Below, piece after piece: positions 43,490-52,888 of a stretch of DNA of 64,000 nt. The notes below the pieces were generated by a model. It searched no databases. It saw nothing but the letters and a program-made list of their open reading frames with translations, and was not told the origin of the DNA. This DNA is from Robiginitalea biformata HTCC2501. GTDB lineage: Bacteria; Bacteroidota; Bacteroidia; Flavobacteriales; Flavobacteriaceae. The position numbers and the translations under genes were made by a program. Location of the stretch: assembly GCF_000024125.1 (NCBI RefSeq), contig NC_013222.1, forward strand, positions 1,776,501 through 1,840,500, in the 5' to 3' direction. Position 1 is the first letter of the stretch. Every line of letters begins with the position of its first letter.

Positions 43490-44257
43490 ATGAAAAATTT
43501 GCGTTACGTATTATTGGCAATCCTGGTAACCGCCGGCTTCCAGGCTCAGGCCCAGACCGCCGACGAAATCCTGGATACCTACTTTGAGAATATCGGCGGG
43601 AAGGAGAACTTCAGGAACCTGGAGGGGATGAAGATAACCGCCAAGGTGAACCAGCAGGGGATGGAAATCCCTCTGGAAATATACCAGATGGCCGACGGCC
43701 GGCAGATGACCGTCATCAAATTCCAGGGACAGGAACTCAAGCAAGGCGTCTTTGACGGGGAAACCCTCTGGGGGACGAATTTCCAGACCATGAAGCCCGA
43801 GAAGAGCGATGCGGAGTCCACAGCGAACTTCAAACTGAATACCAACGACTTCCCGGATTCCTTCCTGGATTACGAATCCAAGGGGTACACCGTGGAACTC
43901 GTGGGAACTGAAACCATCGAGGGGACGGAAACCTACAAGATCAAATTGGTAAGGGAACCCCTGACGATTGACGGGGAAACCAGGGAAGATGTGTCTTTTT
44001 ACTACTTCGATACGGAAAATTACGTGCCCATCGTCATGGAATCCGAGGTACACCAGGGTCCGATGAAGGGACAAACCCAGTACATCACCTTCAGCGACTA
44101 CCAGGAAGTGGACGGGTTGTACTTTCCCTTTTCCATGTCCCAGGGGATCAAGAACGGCCAGTCGCAACCGATATCCATGGACAGCATTGAGCTGAACCCG
44201 GAGGTGGATGCGGCCGCCTTTGCCTTTCCCGAAGAAATGACCGAAGCAAAAGACTAA
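43490..44257 (+). CDS. LolA-like outer-membrane lipoprotein-sorting family protein
   Basis: 255 residues with a signal peptide (FQAQAQ, residue 22) and a half-barrel fold opening ADEILDTYFENIGGKENFRNLEGMKI, a pattern annotated as outer membrane lipoprotein-sorting protein in Bacteroidota. YFDTENYVPIVMESEV and PFSMSQGIKNGQ form the later strands. It starts 28 bp before the BNR protein and may share its transcript. The 250 bp upstream hold no gene; a TTTGG / TATATATTG pair at about 43434-43466 may be the promoter. Confidence 0.8.
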   Translation: MKNLRYVLLAILVTAGFQAQAQTADEILDTYFENIGGKENFRNLEGMKITAKVNQQGMEIPLEIYQMADGRQMTVIKFQGQELKQGVFDGETLWGTNFQTMKPEKSDAESTANFKLNTNDFPDSFLDYESKGYTVELVGTETIEGTETYKIKLVREPLTIDGETREDVSFYYFDTENYVPIVMESEVHQGPMKGQTQYITFSDYQEVDGLYFPFSMSQGIKNGQSQPISMDSIELNPEVDAAAFAFPEEMTEAKD

Positions 44258-44285
44258 CCCGGTGTTAAACCAGTAACCTCCCAAC

Positions 44286-47200
44286 ATGAAATTATCCAAG
44301 CTGCTCCTGCTGCTTGCCGTCGCCGTATGTCTGCCGGCGGCAGGCCAGCAACGCGATACCCTCCGTGCCGACAACCTGTTCGGCGACCTGAGGGCCCGGC
44401 ACATTGGCCCGGCCCTGATGAGCGGGCGTATCAACGACCTGGAACTCCACCCGACCAACAACCGCGTCCTCTATGTGGCTTCGGCCGGCGGGGGCGTATG
44501 GAAATCCGGGGATGCCGGTACCACCTTTGCCCCGATATTTGAAGACCATTGCCAATCCATCGGCGTGGTGACCCTGGACCCCACGGACCCGGATAACACG
44601 ATCTATGTGGGAACCGGGGAAACCTGGACCCGGAACAGCGTCTCGGTGGGATGCGGCTTGTTCCGCTCAGGGGATGCCGGCGCCACCTGGGAGAAACTCG
44701 GTTTTGAAAACAGCGAGCGGATCGCCAATATCCTGATCAACCCGGACAATCCCGATGAAATCTACGTGGGCGTCCTCGGGGCGCTCTGGAGCGACAGCGA
44801 AGAACGCGGGGTCTATAAATCCGCGGATGGCGGGAGCACCTGGACGAAGATCCTCTATGTGGACCCCCGGACCGGGGTGGCCGACATGGCGATGGATCCC
44901 ACCGACCCGAATACCATCTACGCCTCCATGTGGGAATTCCGGCGAACCCCCTGGTCGTTTGAGTCCGGCGGTGGAAACAGTGCCCTGTACAAATCAGTCG
45001 ACGGCGGACAGAGCTGGAACAAAATCCACAACGGTTTCCCCGAAGGCAAATTGGGAAGGCTGGCCATTGCGGCGGCCCCGTCAAACCCCAAGGTGCTCTA
45101 CACGGTCATCGAGGCGGAGCAACCCGAGCGGAAAGGCCTGTATCGCAGCGACGATGCAGGAGCCAGTTGGTCGCAACTCAACAACGACTTCGAAATAACC
45201 GTCAGGCCGTTCTATTTTTCGCGTATCGTCGTGGACCCGCGGGATGAGAACGTCGTTCTGAAAGCCGGGTTGAGCGGCTCGGTTTCCCGGGATGGCGGGA
45301 AGACCTTCCGGAACCTGGGCAATATGCACTCGGATATCCACGACCTGGCCTTCAGCATTGTGGACTCGGATATTATCTATGCCGGTACGGACGGGGGCCT
45401 GTACCGCAGCTGGGACGGGGGGAATACCATGGAGATCACCGAGGACCTGCCCCTTTCCCAGTTCTATCATATCAGTGTGGACAATGCGACGCCCTATAAT
45501 GTATATGGCGGCCTGCAGGATAACGGTTCCTGGTATGGCCCGACCTCGGCTCCTGGCGGGATCCGGGGGCGCCACTGGACGTCTATCGGGCAGGGCGACG
45601 GATTCCGGGTCCTCAAACACGCCACCAAACCGGTCATCTATTCGGAAATGCAGGGCGCGCAAAACGTATGGCGGACGGATACCGAAAAGCAATTGATCAA
45701 GACGATCCAACCGCAACCCTCCCCGGGGGCCGAAGACCTTCGGTTTAACTGGAATGCGCCTATGGCGCTGAGCCCCACGCAGCCCGACAGGCTGTATATG
45801 GGCAGCCAGTACCTGCACAAGTCCGAGGATATGGGGGATACCTGGGAGGTGATCAGCCCGGACCTGACCACGGACGACCCTGCCAAACAGCAGCAGGAGG
45901 ACTCCGGCGGCCTCTCCATGGATAATTCCGGTGCGGAGAACCACACCACCATCTTTACCATTGCCGAATCGCCACGGGACGAGCAGGTGATCTGGGTGGG
46001 TACTGACGACGGGAATGTACAGGTGACCCGGGACGGGGGAAAGACCTGGACAAACACGGTGGCAAATGTGCCGGGCCTCCCGGCCAATACCTGGGTGTAC
46101 CACATTGAGGCGAGCGTGCACGACGCCGGCACGGCCTATGCGGTATTCGAGGGGCATTCCCATGGCGATATGACCCCCTATGCGTATAGAACCACGGATT
46201 TCGGGAATACCTGGACCTCGATTATCACGGATGAGGTTGAGGGATTCGCCCGCAGCCTGCAGGAGGATTACGAAAACCCGGACCTGTTGTTCCTGGGTAC
46301 GGAATTCGGACTGTTCGTCACCCTGGACGGGGGGCTTAGCTGGACGCCGTTCCGGAACAACCTGCCCCCGGTTGCCGTACATTACCTGGAACTCCACAAG
46401 GGCACCAACGACCTGGTGCTCGGTACGCACGGCCGGGGCGTGATCATCATAGACGACATCTCCCCCTTGCGTGAAATCAATGCGGAGGTGCTCGGGGAGA
46501 CGCTGCATTTTTTCGAGGGCGAACCTACCGTGATTGATGAAACCAGCAGCTTTGGCAGTTCCACGGTATCCACCGAATTTGTCGGTGGCAACCGAAGCCG
46601 GGCGGCACAGATCAAATACTTCATGAAAAGCCGGCATACTTTCGGGAAGATGACCATGGAGATCCGGGATGCCAGCGGGAACAAGGTGCTGGACCTGGAA
46701 CCCGGCAAGTCCAAGGGAATCAATATCGTCAACTGGGGATACGTCCGAAAACAGCCCAAAGTGGCCCGTGCCAAAACCTTCTCTTTCGGGGGCTTTACTT
46801 CCCCGACGGTACCGGCAGGTTCCTATACGGCAGTCATCACCAAGGGCCGGGACACCTATGAATACCCCTTTGAGCTCGTATATGCCGACAACGGGATTTC
46901 CGATGAAGCCCGGGCCCGGAAATACGAAACCACCATGGAGCTCTACGACATGACCCAGGACCTGGCCTACCTCGTGTACCAGCTGGACGCCTATATCGCC
47001 CAGGCAGAGGCGGCCGGGGACACCCGGGAACTGAAGAAACTCAATGCCCTGAAGGAGACCCTGGTCATCACCACCGGCGACAATTACGTAGGTTCCGCCG
47101 AGCCCCAACTGCGGGAAAAAATGGCAGACCTTTACAGCAAGGTGGCCGGCAGCTACGACGCGCCAACTGCTGCCGACCGGGCCAATCTGGAACTTATCCG

Positions 47201-47309
47201 CCAGCGGTTTGAAGAAGGCAAGGCGGAGTTTGAATCGCTGAAGCCAAAAGTAAAGGGAGGGGAGACCCTGGAACTCGCCGACTTTGAAGCCTTCCTTGAA
47301 ATGGATTGA
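44286..47309 (+). CDS. Large secreted BNR/VPS10-like propeller protein
   Basis: 1007 residues with a signal peptide (AAGQQ, about residue 20). The protein is built of propeller blades with many Asp-box motifs S.D.G..[WF], such as SGDAGTTF, SADGGSTW, SVDGGQSW and SRDGGKTF, the pattern of sortilin (VPS10)-like and glycosyl hydrolase BNR proteins. A C-terminal part (about 770-1007) is a helical, charged domain with FGGFTSPTVPAGSYTAVI. Located in the envelope or outside; substrate unknown. A strong terminator follows. Confidence 0.85.
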   Translation: MKLSKLLLLLAVAVCLPAAGQQRDTLRADNLFGDLRARHIGPALMSGRINDLELHPTNNRVLYVASAGGGVWKSGDAGTTFAPIFEDHCQSIGVVTLDPTDPDNTIYVGTGETWTRNSVSVGCGLFRSGDAGATWEKLGFENSERIANILINPDNPDEIYVGVLGALWSDSEERGVYKSADGGSTWTKILYVDPRTGVADMAMDPTDPNTIYASMWEFRRTPWSFESGGGNSALYKSVDGGQSWNKIHNGFPEGKLGRLAIAAAPSNPKVLYTVIEAEQPERKGLYRSDDAGASWSQLNNDFEITVRPFYFSRIVVDPRDENVVLKAGLSGSVSRDGGKTFRNLGNMHSDIHDLAFSIVDSDIIYAGTDGGLYRSWDGGNTMEITEDLPLSQFYHISVDNATPYNVYGGLQDNGSWYGPTSAPGGIRGRHWTSIGQGDGFRVLKHATKPVIYSEMQGAQNVWRTDTEKQLIKTIQPQPSPGAEDLRFNWNAPMALSPTQPDRLYMGSQYLHKSEDMGDTWEVISPDLTTDDPAKQQQEDSGGLSMDNSGAENHTTIFTIAESPRDEQVIWVGTDDGNVQVTRDGGKTWTNTVANVPGLPANTWVYHIEASVHDAGTAYAVFEGHSHGDMTPYAYRTTDFGNTWTSIITDEVEGFARSLQEDYENPDLLFLGTEFGLFVTLDGGLSWTPFRNNLPPVAVHYLELHKGTNDLVLGTHGRGVIIIDDISPLREINAEVLGETLHFFEGEPTVIDETSSFGSSTVSTEFVGGNRSRAAQIKYFMKSRHTFGKMTMEIRDASGNKVLDLEPGKSKGINIVNWGYVRKQPKVARAKTFSFGGFTSPTVPAGSYTAVITKGRDTYEYPFELVYADNGISDEARARKYETTMELYDMTQDLAYLVYQLDAYIAQAEAAGDTRELKKLNALKETLVITTGDNYVGSAEPQLREKMADLYSKVAGSYDAPTAADRANLELIRQRFEEGKAEFESLKPKVKGGETLELADFEAFLEMD

Positions 47310-47345
47310 TCGGCTGTTTTCGGCGAATTATCAAAGATTCCAACT

Positions 47346-47378
47346 ATCCGCCGCCCTCACAGGGCGGCGGATTTTTTT
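47346..47378 (+). terminator. Rho-independent terminator
   Basis: A perfect 12-bp GC-rich stem (ATCCGCCGCCCT / AGGGCGGCGGAT) with a CAC loop is followed at once by seven T. It ends the rightward transcript of the BNR protein gene. The reverse direction has no T-run, so it does not serve the convergent gene. Confidence 0.9.
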
Positions 47379-47379
47379 A

Positions 47380-48321
47380 TTAGGGCAGGACCACCCGGAT
47401 CGGGAAGCGGTTTTCCAGCAACAGTTTTTCTGCCTCCGAAGCCTCTGTAAGCGTCTTGCCGAAGACCCTCCGGGAATACTCGTCCCGCACTTCATTGACT
47501 GCGCGGGCAATCCGGTCTTTCAGGTAGACGTACTGCCGGTATTTTACATCGAGCTCCAATTCCACCACGTACAGGGCTTCCCGGCCGAATTCCCGGGCGT
47601 GCCGGTGGACGCGTTCGGCCAGCCGCTCCGGGGAGACGAGCTGGTCTTCCACGATGGTTTGAGTCCGCTCATTCAGGTAAAGCCGAAGGATATTCGCCCC
47701 GCGGGAGGCATACCGGGCTGCCTGGCCGCTAACGGTTTCCGGCAACAGGTCGGGCAGGGCGGCGGATCCGGCCTGCAGGTCGATCAGGTAATAGGTTTGC
47801 AACCGGTAAAAGGGGTGTTCAAAGGCTGCTTCCCCGAGGATGTCGAGCAGGGAGGACGCCTGCAGGTCTGCACGGATCCCTTCGGTAACCAGCACGTCCC
47901 GCCGGTCCAGGAAACGGGTGAGCATGGCTTCCGGGTTGTCCGAACGGAAACGCTCCAGGGCCAGCTGGCAGGCACGCCATGCGGTGGAATCGACGGGTAG
48001 GGCCCGGAGGCGGTCGCGGAATCGGAACGGCATCGCCGCTTCGATCCGCTGGCCGGAGGCAATGCGTTGCAGGAGTCCCCTGTAATCGGCTGGGGCGGTA
48101 CCCTCCAGGAGTTCCAGCTCAACCAGGGTCGCTTCATAACCGGACATCAGGCTGTCAAGAACGGAGCCGTCGGACTGATAGGAGTCCCTGAGACAGGTAT
48201 AAAAGGTGGATGCCTCTGCGGTTGCCTGGCCGTGGGCTACCGGATATGCGCCCACCAGGCATAAGCAAGCGAGCAATTTCAGAGCGTTTCGATACCTCAA
48301 TGGGAGCAGCATGTACGACAT
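47380..48321 (-). CDS. Secreted protein with C-terminal ExbD-like region
   Basis: 313 residues with an N-terminal signal (VAHGQ, about residue 33). The first 230 residues are helical and unassigned. The last 65 resemble the ending of Bacteroidota ExbD proteins: KYRQYVYLKDRIARAVNEVR then DEYSRRVFGKTL. This is a likeness from memory, not a search. It lacks the TM-Asp of ExbD, so if related it is a decoy or an adaptor rather than a proton-channel subunit. Confidence 0.6.
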   Translation of the reverse strand: MSYMLLPLRYRNALKLLACLCLVGAYPVAHGQATAEASTFYTCLRDSYQSDGSVLDSLMSGYEATLVELELLEGTAPADYRGLLQRIASGQRIEAAMPFRFRDRLRALPVDSTAWRACQLALERFRSDNPEAMLTRFLDRRDVLVTEGIRADLQASSLLDILGEAAFEHPFYRLQTYYLIDLQAGSAALPDLLPETVSGQAARYASRGANILRLYLNERTQTIVEDQLVSPERLAERVHRHAREFGREALYVVELELDVKYRQYVYLKDRIARAVNEVRDEYSRRVFGKTLTEASEAEKLLLENRFPIRVVLP

Positions 48322-48660
48322 AGGCGGGAATTTGGGATGTAAAAAGATACAAAATCCGCCGGGTATCCGGCACGAAAGGAATGGAATTGCCGGGATGGAC
48401 AGGTTGTTTACCCCATATTTGGGTCGTTGGTCCCGAATTTAACAGAAAACTGGCAATTCCGGCGTATTTTCAGGAAGTTTAAACCGTATCTTCACCCTAT
48501 GATACTACTCCTGATTGCCCTGGCAGGCATCGCCTGCATCCTGATGTTGTCCCTTCGCAAGCTCAAGCCCGTACGGGTGCGTAAATAAGGATCCTCAGGT
48601 TCCGAATTCCCGGGAAGCCATGGCTGTCCGGCAACCTCCCGGCAACGCCGAAAGGCGGCT
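48322..48660. other. Intergenic region holding one very short gene
   Basis: Between two leftward genes. Apart from the 29-codon gene at 48499 I see no further gene or clear stem-loop. The left half is of lower GC than average. Confidence 0.4.
48499..48588 (+). CDS. Membrane micropeptide of 29 residues
   Basis: MILLLIALAGIACILMLSLR followed by basic KLKPVRVRK forms one membrane helix with a strongly positive C-terminal tail, a sensible single-span topology with the tail inside. Upstream is TATCTTCA close to a -7 box. I do not recognise it. The reading is a candidate, since 29 codons can occur by chance. Confidence 0.45.
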   Translation: MILLLIALAGIACILMLSLRKLKPVRVRK

Positions 48661-50217
48661 TCAGTCCTTTCCGGGCTGTTTCAACTCCCAGCCCTCGGAC
48701 TCCTTGGCCTGACGAACCTGATTGCGCACATCCTCCAGCAGCGCCTTTGAGTCGTAGACAATCCCGTCCTTGATCGTGTATTTGACCCCGCCAACGCGGA
48801 CCACCTCATTGGCTTCAGTCAGTTTGATGGCTCCCGTACCATAAAGTACTTTCAGGTTTTCCAGGGGGTTTTCCCCGATGATTACCAGGTCGGCGAGTTT
48901 CCCCACCTCCACACTGCCGATTTCCCCTTCCATTCCCAGGGCTTCCGCCCCGTTCAGGGTGGCCGCGCGGATCACCTCCAACGGGTGGAACCCGGCCTCA
49001 CGGAGCAATTCGAGCTCCCGGATATACCCAAACCCGTAGAGCTGGTAGATAAAACCGGAATCCGAACCGGCGGTAACCCGTCCCCCCCGGTTTTTGTATT
49101 CATTCACAAACGTCATCCAGAGCCGGTAGTTCTCCTTCCAGGCAACTTCCTGCTCCGTCCCCCAATAGTGCCAATAGGAGCCATGGGAGACCTTGCTGGG
49201 CGCATAGAACCGCCAGAGGGAGGGCAGGGTATATTCCTCGTGCCATTCCGCCCGACGGGCCCGGTGCAGGTCCCGGCTCGCTTCGTAGATATTGAAGGTC
49301 GGGTCCAGGGTAAAGTCCAGGGCGAGCAATTCCTCCATCACTGCATTCCAATGGTCCGAGTAGGGGGGAGCTGCCTGGGCCCAGAGTTTTCCGGCTTCCT
49401 CAAACCGGTGTTGTTCGTTTGCGTAGTTGTAATCCAGCGGATAGTCCTGTACCGTCCGGTCTGCAAACAGCGCTTCGGGTAAACCGTACCAGTGCTCCAT
49501 GCTCGTCAGCCCGGCCCGTGCTGAGTGGAGCACATTCCAGCGGGCAACGGCCAATTGAGCGTGGTGGCATGCCGATCGCAGCCCCAGTCTTTTATTCTCC
49601 TCCAGGGCGGCCTGCATGATCGCCGGCTCCGCCCCGAAAAATTTGATGCCGTCCGCCCCTTTCCCGGCGTTTTCCCGTACCCATTCCCGGGCTTGTTCCG
49701 GCGTGCTGACGGGTCCGTCGTGCCCCTGGCCAAAGCCTGTATAGGCCAGGATCCGGGGTGCGATGATTTGGTTTTCGGCACTTTTCCGCTTTAAATCCAG
49801 GGTGAAATCGACCCCGCGGCCACTGGGTTCCCGAACCGTGGTAATCCCGTGCCCCATCCATAACTTAAAGACATAATCCGGTTCCGCCCCCTGGGCCCGG
49901 CCCCCGATATGTCCGTGCATGTCGACAAAACCTGGCAAAACGTACATGCCTGCTGCCTCGATTTCCCGCCCGCCGGCTTGCAGTTCCGGCCGGTTCTCCG
50001 GATCGATGGCCACCCCCGGGAATCCCACATTGGCCACCCGGGCAATCCGGTTTTTTTCGATGACGATATCCACCGGCCCGATAGGGGGTGCCCCGTTGCC
50101 GTTGATCAGGGTGGCGCCGCGAATGATCAATTGGTCAAAAGGGCCTTCGGAGAGCGGCTGTTGTGCGGAGAGCGCTCCTCCCAAAAGGAGCAGGGCGAAT
50201 AGGATTGCTTTTTGCAT
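48661..50217 (-). CDS. Secreted amidohydrolase family protein
   Basis: 518 residues with a signal peptide (LSAQQ, about residue 20), an IIRGATLINGNG opening strand, the metal HxH at H101 and H103 in GFVDMHGHIGG, a CHHAQLAVA histidine segment, AGSDSGFIYQLYGFG with the metal Asp, and GSVEVGKLADLVIIGENPL. Typical of periplasmic dipeptidase/imidazolonepropionase-like amidohydrolases. It follows the M14 carboxypeptidase gene, suggesting a peptide-degradation pair. Confidence 0.88.
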   Translation of the reverse strand: MQKAILFALLLLGGALSAQQPLSEGPFDQLIIRGATLINGNGAPPIGPVDIVIEKNRIARVANVGFPGVAIDPENRPELQAGGREIEAAGMYVLPGFVDMHGHIGGRAQGAEPDYVFKLWMGHGITTVREPSGRGVDFTLDLKRKSAENQIIAPRILAYTGFGQGHDGPVSTPEQAREWVRENAGKGADGIKFFGAEPAIMQAALEENKRLGLRSACHHAQLAVARWNVLHSARAGLTSMEHWYGLPEALFADRTVQDYPLDYNYANEQHRFEEAGKLWAQAAPPYSDHWNAVMEELLALDFTLDPTFNIYEASRDLHRARRAEWHEEYTLPSLWRFYAPSKVSHGSYWHYWGTEQEVAWKENYRLWMTFVNEYKNRGGRVTAGSDSGFIYQLYGFGYIRELELLREAGFHPLEVIRAATLNGAEALGMEGEIGSVEVGKLADLVIIGENPLENLKVLYGTGAIKLTEANEVVRVGGVKYTIKDGIVYDSKALLEDVRNQVRQAKESEGWELKQPGKD

Positions 50218-50270
50218 GGACGTGGTTTTCAGTGTCGCTGGATGTATTAGCGGGTTGGTTTTGGATTAGG

Positions 50271-50287
50271 GCGCCGGCAGCCGGCGC
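50271..50287. other. Perfect inverted repeat between M14 and amidohydrolase genes
   Basis: GCGCCGGC-A-GCCGGCGC, an 8-bp stem with one-base loop, lies 54 bp before the amidohydrolase start. No T-run follows in either direction. It may attenuate or be an operator. Confidence 0.35.
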
Positions 50288-50311
50288 ATTGGAAAATTGC
50301 CCGGGATTATT

Positions 50312-52828
50312 TTAATCGGGCACCCGGATGTGGTTCCCCAGGAAAAGCGCATTGAGGAACAGGCGGTTTGTGCCGTACCAGCTACCCCGGAAATTCGGGT
50401 TGTCCGCAAACAGCACCACGCGACCGCCTCCCAGGGGGCTCACCAAAAGGGAAGCGGACCCCTTGGCGTAATCCTCCAGGTTTTCCCGGGTGAGGAATCC
50501 GTCCAGGTGCGGGTTCTCCGTATAGGCAGCGACGGTGGCATAGGGGTTTTTGGACGGCTGCAACCAGACCTCGTTGTTTTTGTACACCGGGATCCGGGAA
50601 TCCGTATAGCCAAAAGCCAGGGGGTGCGTCCGGTCCAGGTCTGCCTGCAGGATCACCCCGCCCACGCTTTCCTTGCCGAGGTTTTCCGGGGCATCCACAT
50701 AGGGTTTCCGCTCAGTAGCTGCGGTGGTATCCTGTTCCTTCTCGGTCAGCTTTTCCTTCACCCAGCCTTTTTCGATGGCGTATTCGGCAGCCCCGGCGAT
50801 GGCCACCAGCGTATTCCCCTTGGACACCCAGTCCTTGATTTTCCTTTCTTCCCGGTCCGAAAAACTGTAGCGGCCGCTCACCAGGACAAGCGTGTTGTAG
50901 TCGTCCAGGGAAGCACCGCCAAAATCCCTCAGGGGGATTTTTGTAATCGGCATATGGACGCGGGTATCCAGCAAATGCCAGACTTCCCCGGCTTCGTAGG
51001 AGCGGACCCCTTCACCGATGAGCATGGCTGCCTTGGGTTGTTCCAGGGGCGCTACGTAGCGGCTCCCCAGGTCGATGCCCCGAAGGTGGTACCCCGAGGC
51101 CACCCCGAATGCGGGGACCTGATGGGTTTCCTGGGCTTCGCGCAGGAGTTGGTATACTTCGTCGGGGGATTTTGACTGGAGTTGGACGGGCAGGACCAGG
51201 GTTCCGTATCCAAAGCGCTTTTCCGCTCCCCCCGTGCGGGTGGTGAACGGTTTGAAGGAACTGGCCAGGACCAGCCCCTTGTTTTGGAGCTCGTGGAGCA
51301 GGGCCGGGGCGTTGTAGTCGTTCCAATCGATCAGGTAGGCGTATTCCGATTTTTCGACAGGGGTTACCGGGAAGAGGTCTTTTAGGCTGGTTACCGCTTC
51401 CCCGAGCCGGAAATTCCGCTCTGCCCGGTAGTCGATATTGTAGAAATTGGCAACCGACCAGGCGGAGGCGTCGTAGAATACGCTGTCCCGGTATTGCCGG
51501 TACGTCTCAAAAAATGTCTGCACCATCCGGTACTGGGGCTGTCCGGCGGGGACTACAAAGCCGCCGCGACCATCTTCATAGACTTTTACGCGGTGGATCA
51601 GGAGCTTGTCCAGGAAGGCCTTCATCCGGTTTTTGTCCGGATTGGCCGGGATGCGGTAGGCCCGGGCACGCCCGGCTGCGGCATTCCGCAGGGCACTGGT
51701 AAAAAATTCTTTTTGGTAGCGCTGCAGGTAGTCCTTGTTTTCTACAGCTGCCCGAACCGTTGCCATTCCGGAGACCAGTTGGTTTCGGATGGTGAAGGGA
51801 AACGTGATTTTGCCGTAGGCGGTCTTCTGGGAGTGTCCGCGGGAACTCGCCTGTTCAAAAAGCAGGCCGAGCCCGCCCTGGAGGTCCGGGTAGGAGGAGC
51901 CGTAACCCGGGTACGTCCCGTCGAATACCTCCTTGGTAAAGTACAGGGAGCCCAGGCTGTCGTGGGCCTGGACAAAATAGCCGGCAAAGAGTTCGTTCAG
52001 GTCCTCGTAATTCTCCCGGGGCATGATCGGGTCCCGGGAACCGTTGACTTTCATCGGCTCAAAAAAATGCGTGCTCTGGGTCCCCATTTCGTGAAAATCC
52101 GTCACCACGTTCGGGTACCAGGTGTGGTACCAGTTGAGTTTGCCCCGGCTCTCCGGGTTGATGGCCAGGAGCCAGTCGCGGTTCAGGTCAAACCAGTAGT
52201 GGTTGGTCCGGCCCCCGGGGAAGTATTCGTTGTGCTCGGCGTCCTGTGGATCGGATACCAGCGGGTTGCCCCGGTAGGAATTGGCCCATTGGGTATGCCG
52301 GTCGCGTCCGTCCGGGTTGATGGTGGGGTCCAGAAAGACCACGGATTCCTCGCGGTAGCCCGCAACCCGGGGGTCTTCGGAGGCAACGAGGATATAGGCC
52401 GTCAGCAGGGCCGCCTCGGAGCTGGAGGGCTCGTTGCCGTGCACGTTATACCCCAGGTTGATAAATACCGGCAGGTCCGGGTCTGCACGGAACGGGGTAT
52501 CCGGGTTGGTAAATTCCAGGTGGCGCTCCCTGAGGGTTTCGAGTTGCCCGAGGTTTTCTGCCGAGCTGATTCGAAGGATTACCAGCGGCCGTTGCTCGTG
52601 GGTATGCCCATAGGTTTCTATCTGCGCCCGGTCCGAAGCCTCAGCGAGAACCTCCAGGTATCGGACAATCCGGTCGTGGCGGGTGTGGTATTCCCCGATG
52701 CCGTAGCCCAGGAATTCCTCAGGGGAAGGGATGCCGGATTTATAGGGTTCGTATTGTTTGAGGAAATAGTCCTGAGAAAACAGGCAGGTGCTGCATGCCA
52801 GCAGCAGGATTACAAGTGTATTTCGCAT
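50312..52828 (-). CDS. M14 family zinc carboxypeptidase, secreted
   Basis: 838 residues with a signal peptide (LLACSTCLFS). The metal ligands are HGNEPSSSE (H and E, in NLGYNVHGNE) and VTDFHEMG (H), the carboxypeptidase A pattern. The long C-terminal half (about 430-838) is a second domain resembling a class I glutamine amidotransferase fold, as in large Bacteroidota M14 proteins (VLASSFKPFTTRTGGAEKRFGYGT). Likely periplasmic or outer-membrane peptide trimming. Confidence 0.88.
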   Translation of the reverse strand: MRNTLVILLLACSTCLFSQDYFLKQYEPYKSGIPSPEEFLGYGIGEYHTRHDRIVRYLEVLAEASDRAQIETYGHTHEQRPLVILRISSAENLGQLETLRERHLEFTNPDTPFRADPDLPVFINLGYNVHGNEPSSSEAALLTAYILVASEDPRVAGYREESVVFLDPTINPDGRDRHTQWANSYRGNPLVSDPQDAEHNEYFPGGRTNHYWFDLNRDWLLAINPESRGKLNWYHTWYPNVVTDFHEMGTQSTHFFEPMKVNGSRDPIMPRENYEDLNELFAGYFVQAHDSLGSLYFTKEVFDGTYPGYGSSYPDLQGGLGLLFEQASSRGHSQKTAYGKITFPFTIRNQLVSGMATVRAAVENKDYLQRYQKEFFTSALRNAAAGRARAYRIPANPDKNRMKAFLDKLLIHRVKVYEDGRGGFVVPAGQPQYRMVQTFFETYRQYRDSVFYDASAWSVANFYNIDYRAERNFRLGEAVTSLKDLFPVTPVEKSEYAYLIDWNDYNAPALLHELQNKGLVLASSFKPFTTRTGGAEKRFGYGTLVLPVQLQSKSPDEVYQLLREAQETHQVPAFGVASGYHLRGIDLGSRYVAPLEQPKAAMLIGEGVRSYEAGEVWHLLDTRVHMPITKIPLRDFGGASLDDYNTLVLVSGRYSFSDREERKIKDWVSKGNTLVAIAGAAEYAIEKGWVKEKLTEKEQDTTAATERKPYVDAPENLGKESVGGVILQADLDRTHPLAFGYTDSRIPVYKNNEVWLQPSKNPYATVAAYTENPHLDGFLTRENLEDYAKGSASLLVSPLGGGRVVLFADNPNFRGSWYGTNRLFLNALFLGNHIRVPD

Positions 52829-52888
52829 GGGTTGGTAAGGCTTTTGAATTACGCGCCTAAAGATAGGGATATTGTCCGATACGCCCCC

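Noticed and set aside
45081..47108. Leftward reading frame of 675 codons inside the BNR protein
   Set aside because: Antisense to an intact propeller gene, with no recognisable motif.
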